Shown: positions 34,765 through 46,245 of the stretch, piece by piece
Position numbering within the stretch: position 1 is the first letter of the stretch
Layout of the letters: each line of letters opens with the position of its first letter
Assembly (NCBI RefSeq): GCF_963259705.1
Contig: NC_081842.1
Coordinates: forward strand, 60,338,787 to 60,402,786
From: Myotis daubentonii
Taxonomy: Eukaryota > Chordata > Mammalia > Chiroptera > Vespertilionidae
Direction of reading: 5' to 3'
Length of the DNA stretch: 64,000 nt
The notes under the pieces: generated by a model
Database searches by the model: none
What the model was told of the DNA's origin: nothing
The model's input: the letters and a program-made list of their open reading frames with translations, nothing else
Translations under genes and position numbers: made by a program

Positions 34765-34778
34765 AAAAGTGTAAGGGA

Positions 34779-35214
34779 AATTTTAACTAAGTCAAATTAT
34801 CAATTATAAGACTAATCTAACAATATTTGTAGGCATCCAAGTACTCAAAATTGGACCTTCCATGTACTCTTTTTTTAGTTTGCTTCTGGGGGGTGCGCTC
34901 CACTAAAAGCAATAAAGTAAATTGAGAAATAAGAATATACAGAATTCAGGAAACATGAACTGCAACACAGAAGAACAGTACAACATGACCATAGAGCAAC
35001 TGATACAAATTAACCTAAGGTCAACAATTTGAGAAAAACATGATCAAATACCATGTTTTCCAGCCAGTTATCCTTGGTAACAACAAAGTAAACATGGAAA
35101 AAAGAAGAAAAATGTTAGAATAATAATTTAAAAAAACCCAACCACACACTATTTACCTAAAAAAAAATCCTTCTTTATAAAAACTGTTCTATTTTACTGT
35201 AATTTAACATTAAA
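34779..35214. other. Unassigned sequence
   Basis: Nothing recognised. Confidence 0.4.
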
Positions 35215-35440
35215 TGCAACATAGGTTCAGGTGCTGCCCTTGCTTGGGGACAATCATTGGGGCTCTAAATGTCTGCAGAGCCCTCTGCACCTGAAGTGAA
35301 AAACTGTGAATGAATTTCCTGCTACTGTAATGAAAATAAGGTCTGCTCAACACAATAAATATTCCCTTCTTGTCTTTAAAAAAAAAAAAAAAAAAAAAGA
35401 AAGAAAGAAAGAAAAAAAAGAAAAAGAAAAGAAAAGGGCA
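35215..35440 (+). pseudogene. Possible 3' end of a processed transcript
   Basis: An AATAAA signal at about 35360 is followed about 18 bases later by a run of some 20 A, then GAAA repeats. This is the look of a retrocopied mRNA tail. The preceding 150 bases may be a 3' UTR of unknown origin; I do not recognise the gene and find no clear target-site duplication. Confidence 0.4.
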
Positions 35441-35986
35441 GAGAGAGGTTCTCCAGGACAACAACAAAAAAGTAATTGATAGGTAAGACCATATGGAAAT
35501 AGTATTGTAAGATGTCTCAAAAATCTTTGGTGCATTTAGAAAGAATGATCAATAAGGTGTATAGAAAACCAAGTCATTTAAAAACAAACAGACACCAAGA
35601 CAATCTCTTCCCCCAAAAGCAAAAGGTTATATAAGAAGGAAACATAATCAGGGTACATTACCTAGCTAGGCAGTAAACAGTATTTATATCATCATCATAA
35701 TGTAAACATTAATATTAATTTACCTTCCCCAATTATATAATTGTTGAGAGAATGGAGTGGAGAGAAGAGGAGATGGAGATATTTAAAAGATAAATCCTCA
35801 TCTATGAAAACAAGATACCAATAGATAATGTTTAAAATGTTAACACGATAGTCAAGCATATCATTTTGAAGTACAGAAAATGGAATAGAATTTAAAAAAA
35901 AAACTAAAAGAAATGGACATGGTTGCCTCCCAGGAACAACCTGGAGATGGGGAGGGAGGAGTGGGCAGGGAACTGCTAAATTTTGT
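35441..35986. other. Unassigned sequence
   Basis: Nothing recognised. The end (from about 35890) resembles the approach to an old L1 3' end. Confidence 0.35.
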
Positions 35987-36056
35987 CTTATATTTGACTT
36001 TCAAAACTATTTGCACATATTACTCCAACACAAATACAATTCAATTGAAAAATAAA
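35987..36056 (+). repeat. 70-bp direct repeat, copy 1
   Basis: Matches 37367-37436 base for base except one C/T change at 36026/37406. It looks like an old L1 3' terminus ending in AATAAA. Copy 2 sits directly at the end of a L1 3' UTR that lacks its own tail. Confidence 0.95.
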
Positions 36057-36139
36057 ACCTGTAAAGACTCCCAACTTCCTAGTATAGTCAATCTGAACTA
36101 CTTGTTATTCAAATTATGAAAAGGGAAAAGAGCATGAAA

Positions 36140-36335
36140 TGCAGATTCAGACAGATGTGTCACTTATTAGCTGTGTGACTTTATTGAACCTTTTCACCCT
36201 TTCATTGCATCCTCTAAAAAAGGACTCATAACCCTTTCTCATAGGATTGTTATGATAGTATTATATGACAGAGCACTATGATACCTATCAGAGAACCTGG
36301 CATATAACAGAGGCTTGATAAATGTTAGCCATTGC
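36140..36335 (+). repeat. MIR SINE, sense
   Basis: gtcacttattagctgtgtga, ctcataggattgttatgata and gaacctggcatataacagag in MIR order. Confidence 0.8.
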
Positions 36336-36525
36336 TATCATTAGTCTGGCCTTCAGGAACCCCCATCATTCACCTTCTTTTCCAATCGCCATTTCTTTTC
36401 TACAATCAGACATAGTTTTCCTTGTGTGTTAGCCACATCTCCTTTCTTCATACTGATTACGGGGTTTGTACAAACCTCTATCTCCAACTGGAAAAAATAT
36501 CTCAAAACTTTTTCTAAAATTCTAT

Positions 36526-37366
36526 ATAAGGCTACATAGTATTCCATGGTATAAATGTACCGCAGCTTTTTTATCCACTCGTCTACTGATGGGCACATGG
36601 GCTGTTTCCAGACCTTAGCTATTGTAAATTGTGCTGCTATGAACATAGAGGTGCATATGTCCTTTCTGATTGGTGTTCCTGGTTTCTTTGGAAATATTCC
36701 TAGAAGTGGGATTACTGGGTCAAATGGGAGTTCTATTTTTAATTTTTTGAGGAAAGTCCATACTGTTCTCCACAGTGGCTGCACCAGTCTGCATTCCCAC
36801 CAGCAGTGCAGGAGGGTTCCTTTTTCTCCACATCCTCTCCAGCACTTGTCGTTTGTTGATTTGTTGATGATAGCCATTCCAACGGGTGGTTTTAATTTGC
36901 ATATCTCAGGTAATTTATGACTTTGAGCATTTTTTCATATGTCTCTTGGCCTTCTGTATGTCCACTTTGAAGAAGTGTCTATTTAGGTCCTTTGCCCACT
37001 TTTTAATTGGATTGTTTGTCTTCCTTTTGTTAAGTTGTATGAGATTCTTATATGTTTTGGAAATTAACCCCTTATCAGATGTATCATGGAGACAGCATGG
37101 AGGAACTTGAAGAGTATTATACTAAGAGAAATAAGCCAGTCAGAGAAAGATAAATATCACACGACATCACTCATATGTGGACTCCAATGACGAAAATAAA
37201 CTGGTGAACAAAATAGATCCAGAGACATAAAAGCATGGAACAGACTGATGAATCTCAGAGGGAAGGTGGGGTAAAGGGGTGGGGGGAAAAGATTAACCAG
37301 GGAATTTATATGCATATATGCATAGCCCATGGACATAGACAACAGTGTAGTAAAGGCCTGGGAGGC
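36526..37366 (+). repeat. Second twin-primed LINE-1, 3' tail missing
   Basis: 36526-37084 is antisense ORF2; its minus frame includes [19 protein letters not shown] and [16 protein letters not shown] text. 37085-37366 is sense, from the ORF2 end (gcatggaggaacttgaag) through the 3' UTR to aaaggcctgggagg. The sense arm stops inside the UTR without the usual aacaataaagata end or A tail. It is followed at once by the second copy of the 70-bp repeat. No target-site duplication was found. Confidence 0.85.
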
Positions 37367-37436
37367 CTTATATTTGACTTTCAAAACTATTTGCACATAT
37401 TACTCTAACACAAATACAATTCAATTGAAAAATAAA
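37367..37436 (+). repeat. 70-bp direct repeat, copy 2
   Basis: See 35987-36056. It abuts the truncated L1 UTR on the left and a (AT)n run on the right. Confidence 0.95.

Positions 37437-37437
<1 letters not shown>

Positions 37438-37480
<43 letters not shown>
37438..37480. repeat. (AT)n microsatellite
   Basis: About 21 AT units following the AATAAA-like end of the 70-bp repeat copy. Confidence 0.95.
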
Positions 37481-37483
<3 letters not shown>

Positions 37484-37639
37484 ATTTTCTTTGAAACAGT
37501 TCCTCTCAGTGTATCTCCAGGACTTCTAAATTCGAGGAGCTTAGGTTATGTGGCAATCTGATCTGAGGGCAGTAGCTAGGGGGTCTTATTTTGAAGCTGA
37601 GATTAGATAGAAAACTCATTTTTTAAAAAACAAACTTGG

Positions 37640-37884
37640 GCCGAAACCGGTTTGGCTCAACGGATAGAGCGTCAGCCTGCGGACTGAAGGGTCCCAGGTT
37701 CGATTCCGGTCAGGGGCATGTGCCTGGGTTGCGGGCACATCCCCAGTGGGAGATGTGCAGGAGGCAGCTGATCGATGTTTCTCTCTCATTGATGTTTCTG
37801 GCTCTCTATCTCTCTCCCTTCCTCTCTGTAAAAAATCAATAAAATATATATATACAAAAGTTCACAAGTATTTTAAAAAAAGAC
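37640..37884 (+). repeat. Ves SINE, sense, young
   Basis: Head with ccggtttggctcaacgg and B box ggttcgattcc, body, tail aaaaaatcaataaaatata plus 30 extra AT-rich bases. A perfect 15-bp duplication, aaaaaacaaacttgg, lies at 37625-37639 and 37886-37900. Confidence 0.95.
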
Positions 37885-37900
37885 AAAAAAACAAACTTGG

Positions 37901-38939
37901 ATTATATGTTTATTTGGAGTAGTTAGGGGATAAGTGTTGATGGAAATTATTGACTCTAAACCCACCTAAATCACCACTTGACACTGCTTTTTATTTCCCC
38001 TGAAAACTACCCCTTTGTAACCCTACCTGCTTTCTTTACTACGAGTTCCTTTGATTCCTTTGTATGTGCCATCACATATAATATTGGGCACCTATTTAAA
38101 GGTTGCTTTTTTTCTAGGTGATCTCATTCTTTACCTTCCAAACCAATTTTGATGATAATTAAGAACAGATACAACTTTCTATGTGTTGTGTATAATCCCA
38201 TGACACCTGATGCATATCCTACTCAAGAAATCCTGGTGAGTATGTTATTTGCTTCTTACTGAGACGTGAGTGAGGTAGCTCATGCTACAGAGAAGAAAAA
38301 AATAGGAATTTAGTCATCTCCTTGGGATAAATCAACTGCCAAGAACCCATGGGAAGAGACAGTGTGCATTTCAAAACAGAAAATATGGCTGGGAAAGTAG
38401 AAAGGAGAGAACCAAGGCAGGTATGGGGACAGCAGGGATCAGGTTGGAGACACTACATGAATGACCGAAAGAATGTGTAATCAGCAAAATGGCCACAGCT
38501 CTCCTTTGAGTGAAGCTCAGGTACTGCGGTAGTACTGGGGCTGGCAACATCACCGTCACTATTATTATTTAGGTCCTTAAAATGTGCCCATCACTGAGCC
38601 CCGAGGCACAAACACATGTTTCAATATTTACTCTCTAGGGCTTGAATCCATGGTGGTACAGTTGTCGATCCTCCCACAGCCATCAGGCACATGCTTGACT
38701 AAACAGATGGCCTTTTCAGAATTTTTTCACTTGGGTAGGAGGGTGGAGGCTTGTACAGCCAGAATTCTTGATTGAATATGTCTTCTTGAGTATATTCTCT
38801 GAACAGAAGCACCATGTGGAATGGGGAGGGCAGACGATGGGGTGGGACAGGGAGGCAGAAGAGGGGCAGCTTCCATGGGACAACATCAAAAAACAAACAA
38901 ACAAACAAACCAAAAACAGAACTGAGAGACCAAAAATCT
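37901..38939. other. Unassigned sequence
   Basis: No repeat or exon recognised. A short (AAAC)n run lies near 38888-38910. Confidence 0.4.
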
Positions 38940-39125
38940 ACTTTCAAGTTGCTTTTGCCGCTAACTTGTTATGTGACTGTGCAAAACTCTCTTTAACTCT
39001 CTTAGCCACAGTTTCCTCATCTGTGAAACGGTTATAACAATGTTTCTCCTGCTTACTTCTCACACTTTTATAAGGATTAAGCAAGTTGGATTTGTGTTAC
39101 AATACTTTGTAAATTGTAAAAAATT
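38940..39125 (+). repeat. MIR SINE, sense
   Basis: ttgttatgtgactgtgcaaa, cacagtttcctcatctgtga, cacttttataaggattaagc in MIR order. Confidence 0.8.
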
Positions 39126-39306
39126 ACATCTTCATTTTATAATACCCTAGTGTCTAAGATAATTCTAAAACTTGTCTTCCCCCCTAAAATAATAAATGTT
39201 TTCTTCTTTTAAAGGCTTTATAAAAAAGATTACATAATAAAATATTTATTAACTACCAGATGTTCTTTAATTTTCCACAATTACTCAAGATTAAGGAAGA
39301 AAAATA

Positions 39307-39487
39307 ATTTTTTAAATTTTTTATTGATTTCAGAGAAAAAGGGAGAGAGGGGGGGATAGAAATGCCAATGATGAGAAAGAATCATTGATCAGCTGCCTCC
39401 CACACCCCCATGTGCCCTGATCCGGAATGGAGCTGTGACCTCCTGGTTCATGGGTCAACGCTCAACCACTGAGTCACATACGCTGTG
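39307..39487 (-). repeat. Ves SINE, antisense, internally shortened
   Basis: Tail, GA-rich body and head present, but the middle (around 39400-39420) lacks part of the usual sequence. No clear duplication. Confidence 0.75.
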
Positions 39488-39809
39488 TGGAATTTCTTCT
39501 TCCTCTCTTTTCTTTCTTGTCCTCCTTTCTTTCTCTCTTTCTTCTTTGCTTTTTTGTAATCTTTCTTGCTTTCCTTTCTTCCCTTTAAAAAAATCTTTCT
39601 TTGATTCTCACACTATTGATTTGGGTTTAACCATTTAAATCACTGCTCCTTATTCCTCTATTAAATTTTCAAGATACCAACCCAAATTACTTCCTGAGGA
39701 AAGCATGAAGAAAAGAGAGTAACTATTTTATAGTTGGGGAAATATAGAATCCTTCGTCCTAAGGAGAACTGTGGTGTTTTTAAAAAATTAATATATAACA
39801 TATACCTAC
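39488..39809. other. Pyrimidine-rich then unassigned sequence
   Basis: 39490-39600 is an imperfect CTTT/TTCC-rich tract. No repeat family recognised in the rest. Confidence 0.4.
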
Positions 39810-39813
39810 AAGC

Positions 39814-39894
39814 ATACAACATTCCTAGTCTCTGTTCTCAGAAGGTTTCATTAGGTTTAGACTTTGGACTTTATTAAACCTAGAAAAATCAAAT
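39814..39894 (+). repeat. 81-bp inverted duplication, inserted copy
   Basis: The reverse complement of 40813-40893 with one mismatch. It splits L1-like text and is bracketed by the 8-bp direct repeat aagcatac (39810-39817 and 39900-39907). Confidence 0.93.
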
Positions 39895-40440
39895 GTCATA
39901 AGCATACAGCTTGATGAATTTTCACAAATTGAACACAGCTACTTAACCAATACCCAGATCAAGAAACAGAAAAATAGCAACATTCCAGAACCCCTAAACC
40001 TCCATGCCCCCTCTTCGTCCCTACTTTCCTCTTCAAGGGTAACTAGCATTGTAATTTTTAACAGCATAGATTTTCCTGTATTCATATTTTATATCATTGA
40101 ATCATATCGTATGTACTCTATGTGTCTGTTTTCTTTTGCTCGATGTTACGTTTGTGAAACTTTTTCGCATTGTGTGTATAGTTTTAGATCTGAATTCTCC
40201 TTGGCAGGATACTATTCCATTTTGTGAATATACCATGATTTATTTTTCCTTACTATTTTTTGTTGGACATTTGGGTAGTTTACAGTTTGAGGCTACAATA
40301 AACAATGCTTCTCTATATATGCAAGTACATGTTTTTTGGTAAATATCTGTATGCCTCTCCATTGGGTATATCCTGGGAGTGGAATTGCTGAGTCATATGG
40401 GATGCACACATTTGATTTTGATTCTATACAGCACTTTTGG
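39895..40440 (-). repeat. Old LINE-1-class 3' sequence, antisense
   Basis: cagcttgatgaattttcac, atacccagatcaagaaacag, ggtaactagcattgtaattt, tggacatttgggtagtttac and ttgctgagtcatatggg follow the order of an old reverse-complement L1M 3' region. The exact subfamily is not certain. Confidence 0.65.
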
Positions 40441-40478
40441 AGTTCTAATGGTTTCACACTCCAGAGAAAGAACTTTGT

Positions 40479-40750
40479 TTTTTTTTTTTGTTAATCCTCT
40501 CTCAAGGATATATTTTTCCATTGATTTTTAGAGAGAATAGAAAGGAGGGGGAAAGACACAGAGAGAGAAATATTGATGTGAGAGAGACACATCAATTGGT
40601 TGCCTCCTGCACGTGCCCCGACCAGGACTGAAGGTGGGGTTGCGGGGAGCAAGCCTGCAACCGAAGTACATGCCCTTGACTGCAATCGAACCTGGGACCC
40701 TTCAGTCAGAGGGCCGATGCTCTATCCACTAAGCCAAACTGGTTAGGGCT
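40479..40750 (-). repeat. Ves-related SINE, antisense, older subtype
   Basis: T run at 40479-40489, then cctctctcaaggatatattt, a GA body and the head ending aagccaaactggttaggg. Confidence 0.85.
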
Positions 40751-40812
40751 CTTCATCCCCTCTTACAGTTACACTTACCCACATTCATTATATATGTCAT
40801 TCCAGGAAGTTT

Positions 40813-40893
40813 ATTTGATTTTTCTAGGTTTAATAAAGTTCAAAGTCTAAACCTAATGAAACCTTCTGAGAACAGAGACTAGGAATGTTGTAT
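40813..40893 (-). repeat. 81-bp inverted duplication, likely source copy
   Basis: Reverse complement of 39814-39894. Unlike that copy it is not bracketed by a short duplication, so I take it as the template. Confidence 0.85.
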
Positions 40894-41549
40894 AAAAGCC
40901 TTTACAATGCTCCTGTTTTCCCTTCTCACAGCAATGACAGAAAATTATTTTAGTTTTCTTCAGTGCTCTTTTCAGAGAGCTCTGACCATATATTTAACTT
41001 TTTTAAAATCACGCAGAGTCCCTTTCCCTAAGCATACCAAGCTGTATTTCTCTCCATTCACCTAGAGACCTCATCTCTGTTTTTTTAACTGTATTGAAAG
41101 AAAAGTAAAAATCAATAGACGATAATGTTTCCACACATATACAGGAGCTATGGCAAGTCATTTAAGGACAGAGAAGAAAGAATAATCTTTTAAGGGACAG
41201 ACTAAGAGAATAGGAATGCCTTACATCAGCTTTTTGATCTATTTGAACCAGGAGGCACCATTAATCCTTCATCTGTTAATCCAATAATTTGGTTATATTT
41301 GAGGGCCTCAGGAGAGATTTCATCAAAAACTAAGTCAAGGGACCAATTGTGCTTGATTACTAATTAGTCTTGAGGCCTACCTAGGTTTCCAAAATTATAG
41401 AACTCCCCATGACTCTACAAACTTCCCATTCAGACTATTTCAATTCAAAATTTTGGGCCTCCACTGTCATTGAGATTGAGAAGTGTTAAAATGCTCTTTT
41501 GGTTGAATAAATGCTTGCATATTTGTCCCCTACCAAGGTTAGATCCAAT
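40894..41549. other. Unassigned sequence
   Basis: Nothing recognised. Confidence 0.4.
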
Positions 41550-41945
41550 TCAGGCATCCATTCACCAAGTATTTACTGAACATCTACAAGCCAGAATGCT
41601 GCAATATATGTATTCAAAGCAGCGTGATCCTTATTTAATATTGGATTATCCAGGCACAGTTCCTGTGTCCCTGTAGAAATCACAGCTTAGTGAATAGATT
41701 AAAAAATAAATAAGAAATGAATATGTAAGCACAACTTGTGATTAGGCTAAGAAGAAAATAAACAGAATAGAGTATCCAAGCATAATGACACAAGAGGGTG
41801 GAAACTTCTTAGAATTTCAGGGTCTCTGGAAGGTGATGTTTAAGCTAAGACATAAATGGTGAGAAGGAACCAGCCATGTAAGGAACAGTGGGGGAAGTGC
41901 ATATGCAAAGTGGAGGGAGCAGCATATACAAAGGGGCCAATGCAG
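41550..41945 (-). repeat. LINE-2, antisense
   Basis: ccattcaccaagtatttact, tgatgtttaagctaagacat, gagaaggaaccagccatgta and ggagcagcatatacaaagg in L2 order. Confidence 0.75.
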
Positions 41946-43108
41946 TTGAGGAATGGTATATTCCCTCTCAATTTATTTTGAATCTAAAATATGAAATTTA
42001 GATTTTCCACCTCTTTTAAACAATAGTAAGGGCAGTTCATTTGTTACTAGTAAATCTTGTACAATGGTGAGAGATGTCCCTAATTCCTCTGTGCTAAATA
42101 CTTGTTGTTTGGCAGCAGGTCTGTGGATTGGAACTGGAAAATGGGGATAAGGACAATGTGTCCAAATTAAATGGCAGGAAATAATCATCTCATTGGCATA
42201 CCTAAGCAGTTGACAAAGGCATAGTTGCTAATATAGCCAAGGTCCAAAGTATTCAGGAGCCAGAGCTGCAGTCAAGGGGAGCAAAGTCAAGTAATATTGG
42301 AAAAGCCAGCTTTCTAAAACATCTAAAAAGATTCCTGTCAAGCCAAAAGGGTCTTATAGTTCCTTGCCTCCTTGGAGGAAGCAAAATAGTGAGTTGGATA
42401 GCTAGGAGCAAGCAAGGGACCAGAAGTAGGAAGTCAAAGTCAGAATATGCAGGATATAAGAGTTATAAGATGGTGGGTCAGATATAGAAAAACAATCAAG
42501 GAGGGAGATCACAAAACCACAGAAACAGGGAGAAACCAAACGATAGAAGGTGTGAGGCATTGGGAAGAAAGCAGGGCTTTGGTAACAGAGGGCGGAGATT
42601 TTAGACATCCATTCACCATCATCAGAGGGAGATGGCTTCTATTGAAAAATAGGGATCAGGGTTTTAAGAACTTCGATTTATGTAACTTCCTTATGTTTAT
42701 AATTTTCACTATAAACCATAGTAAAGAAATTGTTTTGCTCAAAAACCATTAGAAGGAATGCCCTTAAAACCAATAGGGCCTCTGGGCCGCAAGAAACCAT
42801 CAGATTGGGAAGGTAAGGAGTCTGTGTCTCACTCTGTATCCAGCAAGGGAGCAAACATCTCCAAAGATGGCAAGAGCTGCAGAAAAAAACAAACAAACAA
42901 AAAAAACCACACACACACACACACAAAAGCAGAACACAGAGAGCTGCTTTGGAAACATTAGAGTTGAGCAGGAGAGGGGCCTGTGTGAGGTTTCCTGACA
43001 TTTGGTGATCAGACATGAGGATGATTCCACTTGGACTCATGCTGAGACCCCTGAGAGGCCCAGTTGGAAGCTCCGAGATACAGAAATGTGGCTGAAAGGA
43101 AACTGGGT
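41946..43108. other. Unassigned sequence
   Basis: Nothing recognised except an A-rich run and a (CA)n run at about 42883-42927. The 172-codon minus frame here has no known domain. Confidence 0.4.
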
Positions 43109-43232
43109 CAGGCAGATGCAGTGATGGCCACCATCTCCTTTTCAGACTAGATAACTTACTCAGAACTGAGCAGGCAGATGCAGTGATGGCCACCATCTCC
43201 TTTTCAGACTAGATGACTTACTCAGAACTGAG
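43109..43232. repeat. 62-bp tandem duplication, two copies
   Basis: Copies 43109-43170 and 43171-43232 begin caggcagatgcagtgatg and differ at only one or two bases before the end. A recent slip or unequal exchange. Confidence 0.95.
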
Positions 43233-43264
43233 CTGGCATAGACACCCAAGAAAGTCTTCAGAAC

Positions 43265-43435
43265 CTTGCTACTTAGAGTGGGATCCCTGACCAGCAGCAC
43301 TGGCTTCACCTGGGGTACTGTTAGAAATTCAGAATCTCATGCTCCAGCCCAGACCTACTAAATTAGGATCTGTATTTTAACATGACCCCCCAGGTGATTC
43401 CTATGTAATTTAAGATTTGAATAGAACTGGTCTAG
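43265..43435 (+). mobile_element. MER5-type hAT MITE, decayed
   Basis: ctgaccagcagcactggctt, cacctggggtactgttagaa, cagcccagacctactaaatt and ccccaggtgattcctatg are in MER5A1 order. Ends are worn. Confidence 0.8.
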
Positions 43436-43620
43436 GACATCCCTGGAGTATTCAAAAAAGCATTACAGACTATATAAGGAGAGGACAGGAGGAAGGGAAT
43501 GATCAGTGGGTTTGGAGATAGATGATGAGTTGCAGTTTGAACCAAAGCTACACTTGGGAAAATCTGAGGGTAGAGAGCCAGCACTCCTGCAGGTGGCAGG
43601 ATGGTCCCTCTTGGTGAAAA
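43436..43620. other. Unassigned sequence
   Basis: Nothing recognised. Confidence 0.4.
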
Positions 43621-43631
43621 AACAAATTCTT

Positions 43632-43841
43632 GCCTGGCTGGTGTGGCTCAGGGGTCAACCTATGAACCAAGAGGTCACGGTTCAATTCTGATCAGGCCCA
43701 TGCCCGGTTTGCAGGCTCAATCCCCAGTGTGGGTCATGTTGGAGGCAACCAATTGATAATTCTCTCGCATCATTGGTGTTTCTATCTCTCCCTTCATTCC
43801 TTTCTCTGAAATCAATAAAAGTATATTTAAAAAAGAGAAAG
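43632..43841 (+). repeat. Ves SINE, sense, older subfamily
   Basis: Head gcctggctggtgtggctcag, with the A-box region shortened, then body and tail. Duplication aaca(a/g)attctt at 43621-43631 and 43842-43852. Confidence 0.88.
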
Positions 43842-43852
43842 AACAGATTCTT

Positions 43853-44999
43853 TTCCTTGGCCAGCAAAACAGGTAAGTGAGAGAGAGAAAACAAAACAAA
43901 ACAAAACAAAACCAGGCAGCTCTCTGGAGACCCTGTCAGGATTAAGTCCCAAAGGCAGTGTTCAGGTCTAGAGGTAGGTGACTGGAAGGAGGTTACCTAG
44001 CCATGAAGACCCAGAGATTAAATTGGTGAGAGGTTCTGTTACAAAGCAAAAAAGAAGAGAGAGAGAGAATCCAAAGGAGGTGAATGGCAGCATTCCATCA
44101 TAGGAAGCCAGCCCAACTCACATCAAAAGATTTCCGAGTATGCGGAACAAAGAGATCTGTTTGCTTTTCTTTATTCTTCAGAACAAACAGCAGTTCTTTG
44201 GAATATTCCTATGAAAACTAGGTGCTATTTCATAAAAGCAAATTAGGGAGAAGTCTGACAGAAGCCAGAGAGGTTCAGTATGAATATCTGATCTCTCCCT
44301 GCTTGACCAGGCTCATGTCCTTCTAGGTGTCACTCCATACTTCATATTCTAACAATACTGAAGTAGGTTTAGATCCAGAGCTTTGCATGTACCTTAGTGT
44401 GTAAAAGAGACGCCATGTGGTAGATGAAAGAAAACGTGTGACACTTCTAAGGAACCCTAAACTGCTTTTGAAAGGACTGAATTTTCTCCTGAGCCGGTTG
44501 GGGACAGAACTAGAGACATGGTTTTCTGATAAATTTTATACCTTGAATTTTACCCTTCAGCACAATGACTAGGCAACCTGGGTTTCACTAATAATTATTA
44601 TATTTTTGTAATTATTTGTCTGGGTGAATACTAAGAGGCCATCTTAGGGTAGAGAGGCTCTACCCTGAACACAAAAGGTACTCAGTTCACATCACTTGGA
44701 TAAATGAATAAGTGAAAGAATTGTCTTGGCTCAGAGACTCAGCCAGGGGTCTGTCTCCATTTTTTTCCAAAGCCAGCAAATAAAACAAACAAACAAATAG
44801 AAAACCATTCCTGGAGTAGAGAGGTAATAGGTCTGAGAGAAAGAAAGAATCAGAAATTAGCCCTGACTTCTAGTTAGTCTCAAATTTCCAGTTACTTCCA
44901 GGGTTAACTATTTTAATGACACTAAAACTTGACAGGTCAAATACTGTCCCCTTCAAAATATTATACCTTCCTAAATTCTCCATTATCATCAGTGATATA
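43853..44999. other. Unassigned sequence
   Basis: Nothing recognised. An (AAAAC)n run lies at about 43890-43912. Confidence 0.4.
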
Positions 45000-45600
45000 A
45001 GTGTCCTCAGTGTCCCCTTACTCATATTCTCACTTACTTTTTACTTTCCTTTGTTCCACATGTACATCCTGCTACAAAGTTCTGTGGTTTGTTTTACTGA
45101 ATGTCTTTCATGTATCTTCTTTCCTATGTGACATCATGTCATCATCCTTGTACTGGCCCCAATCACTCAATCTTCAGATCATCACAATATCCTCCTGGCT
45201 GGATTTTCTTCTTCTGTCTCCAGTTCCTCCTAATACAGCTTTCAAAAAATCGTTCATCTTGCCATTCTCTTGCTTAAGAGCCACCCTTTTCTTCCAATTG
45301 CCTATTGACTCAAATATAAGGTAGATAGATTTGTATGTATTAATATTTCCTCATCTATTAGTATTATCTACATGATGTGATCAAATTGAATTTCTTACCA
45401 TTCCCCTACCCCCAACTCTTGATCATTCTCATTTTTGCTCATTTTTAAAATGATTTTTCTCTTTGCCTTGGTGGCACTTAACCTCTTCCCATCAATTCAT
45501 GACTATCATTCAATTAAAATCAGATTCAAAACTCACTTGCTACCTACCTTGGTTAAGATGATTGCCTTGATTTTCATTCCAATGTACTATCATATGTATA
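45000..45600 (+). repeat. Probable LINE-2, sense, highly decayed
   Basis: cacaatatcctcctggctgg, cattctcttgcttaagagcc and ttgcctattgactcaaatat are in the order of L2 upstream sequence. Borders are loose. Confidence 0.5.
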
Positions 45601-45864
45601 TAGATATATACACACATATATAAATGCATATACATGATGTATCTATGTATATAATCTTTTTATGTATTAATATTATTTTTACCTTCCAAATTTATATAAA
45701 ATTAAGGGACTTTGTTACCTTAATGTTTATTTAGTGTAGAGTAGAATTATACACAAAGTAGATTATTATTAATGATTTTAGAAAAAAATAAATGAATAAT
45801 TTTTCTTTGAAATATTAATATTGCCACTCATTTTCCTTCATGAATAAATAGGTTACTTAATATA
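45601..45864. other. AT-rich unassigned sequence
   Basis: TATA-rich, nothing recognised. Confidence 0.4.
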
Positions 45865-46245
45865 TTCACTCATTACTGATAAACTACTTATTGAATACCT
45901 TTTGTTCTGAGCCCTGAAGTGAGACCTGAAAATATCAAGATGAAAAAGACATCATTACTGCCCTAACCGGTTTGGCTCAGTGGATAGAGCATCGGCCTGA
46001 GGACTCAAGGGTCCCAGGTTTGATTCCGGTCAAGGGCATGTACCTTGGTTGCAGGCACATACCCAGTAGGGAGTGTGCAGGAGGCAGCTGATTGATGTTT
46101 CTCTCTCATCGATGTTTCTAACTCTCTATCTTTCTCCCTTCCTCTCTGTAAAAAGCAATAAAATATATTTTTTTTAAAAAAGACACAGTTACTACCCTCC
46201 AGTTGCTCAAAGACTGAGGAGAAACTAGATAATTGCAATTATGTC
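45865..46245 (-). repeat. LINE-2 3' end, antisense, split by a Ves
   Basis: acttattgaataccttttgt and aaaagacatcattactgccc continue after the SINE with tactaccctccagttgctca. Confidence 0.65.
45960..46175 (+). repeat. Ves SINE, sense
   Basis: Head gccctaaccggtttggctc, B box ggtttgattcc (one change), body and tail. Duplication aaaaagacatcattact / aaaaagacacagttact at the edges. Confidence 0.92.

Noticed and set aside
36353..36877. 174-codon frame with protein-like text
   Set aside because: It is antisense L1 ORF2 joined to flanking sequence, not a gene.
42678..43196. 172-codon open frame on minus
   Set aside because: It crosses a CA/A-rich run and half of a 62-bp tandem duplication. No domain seen.
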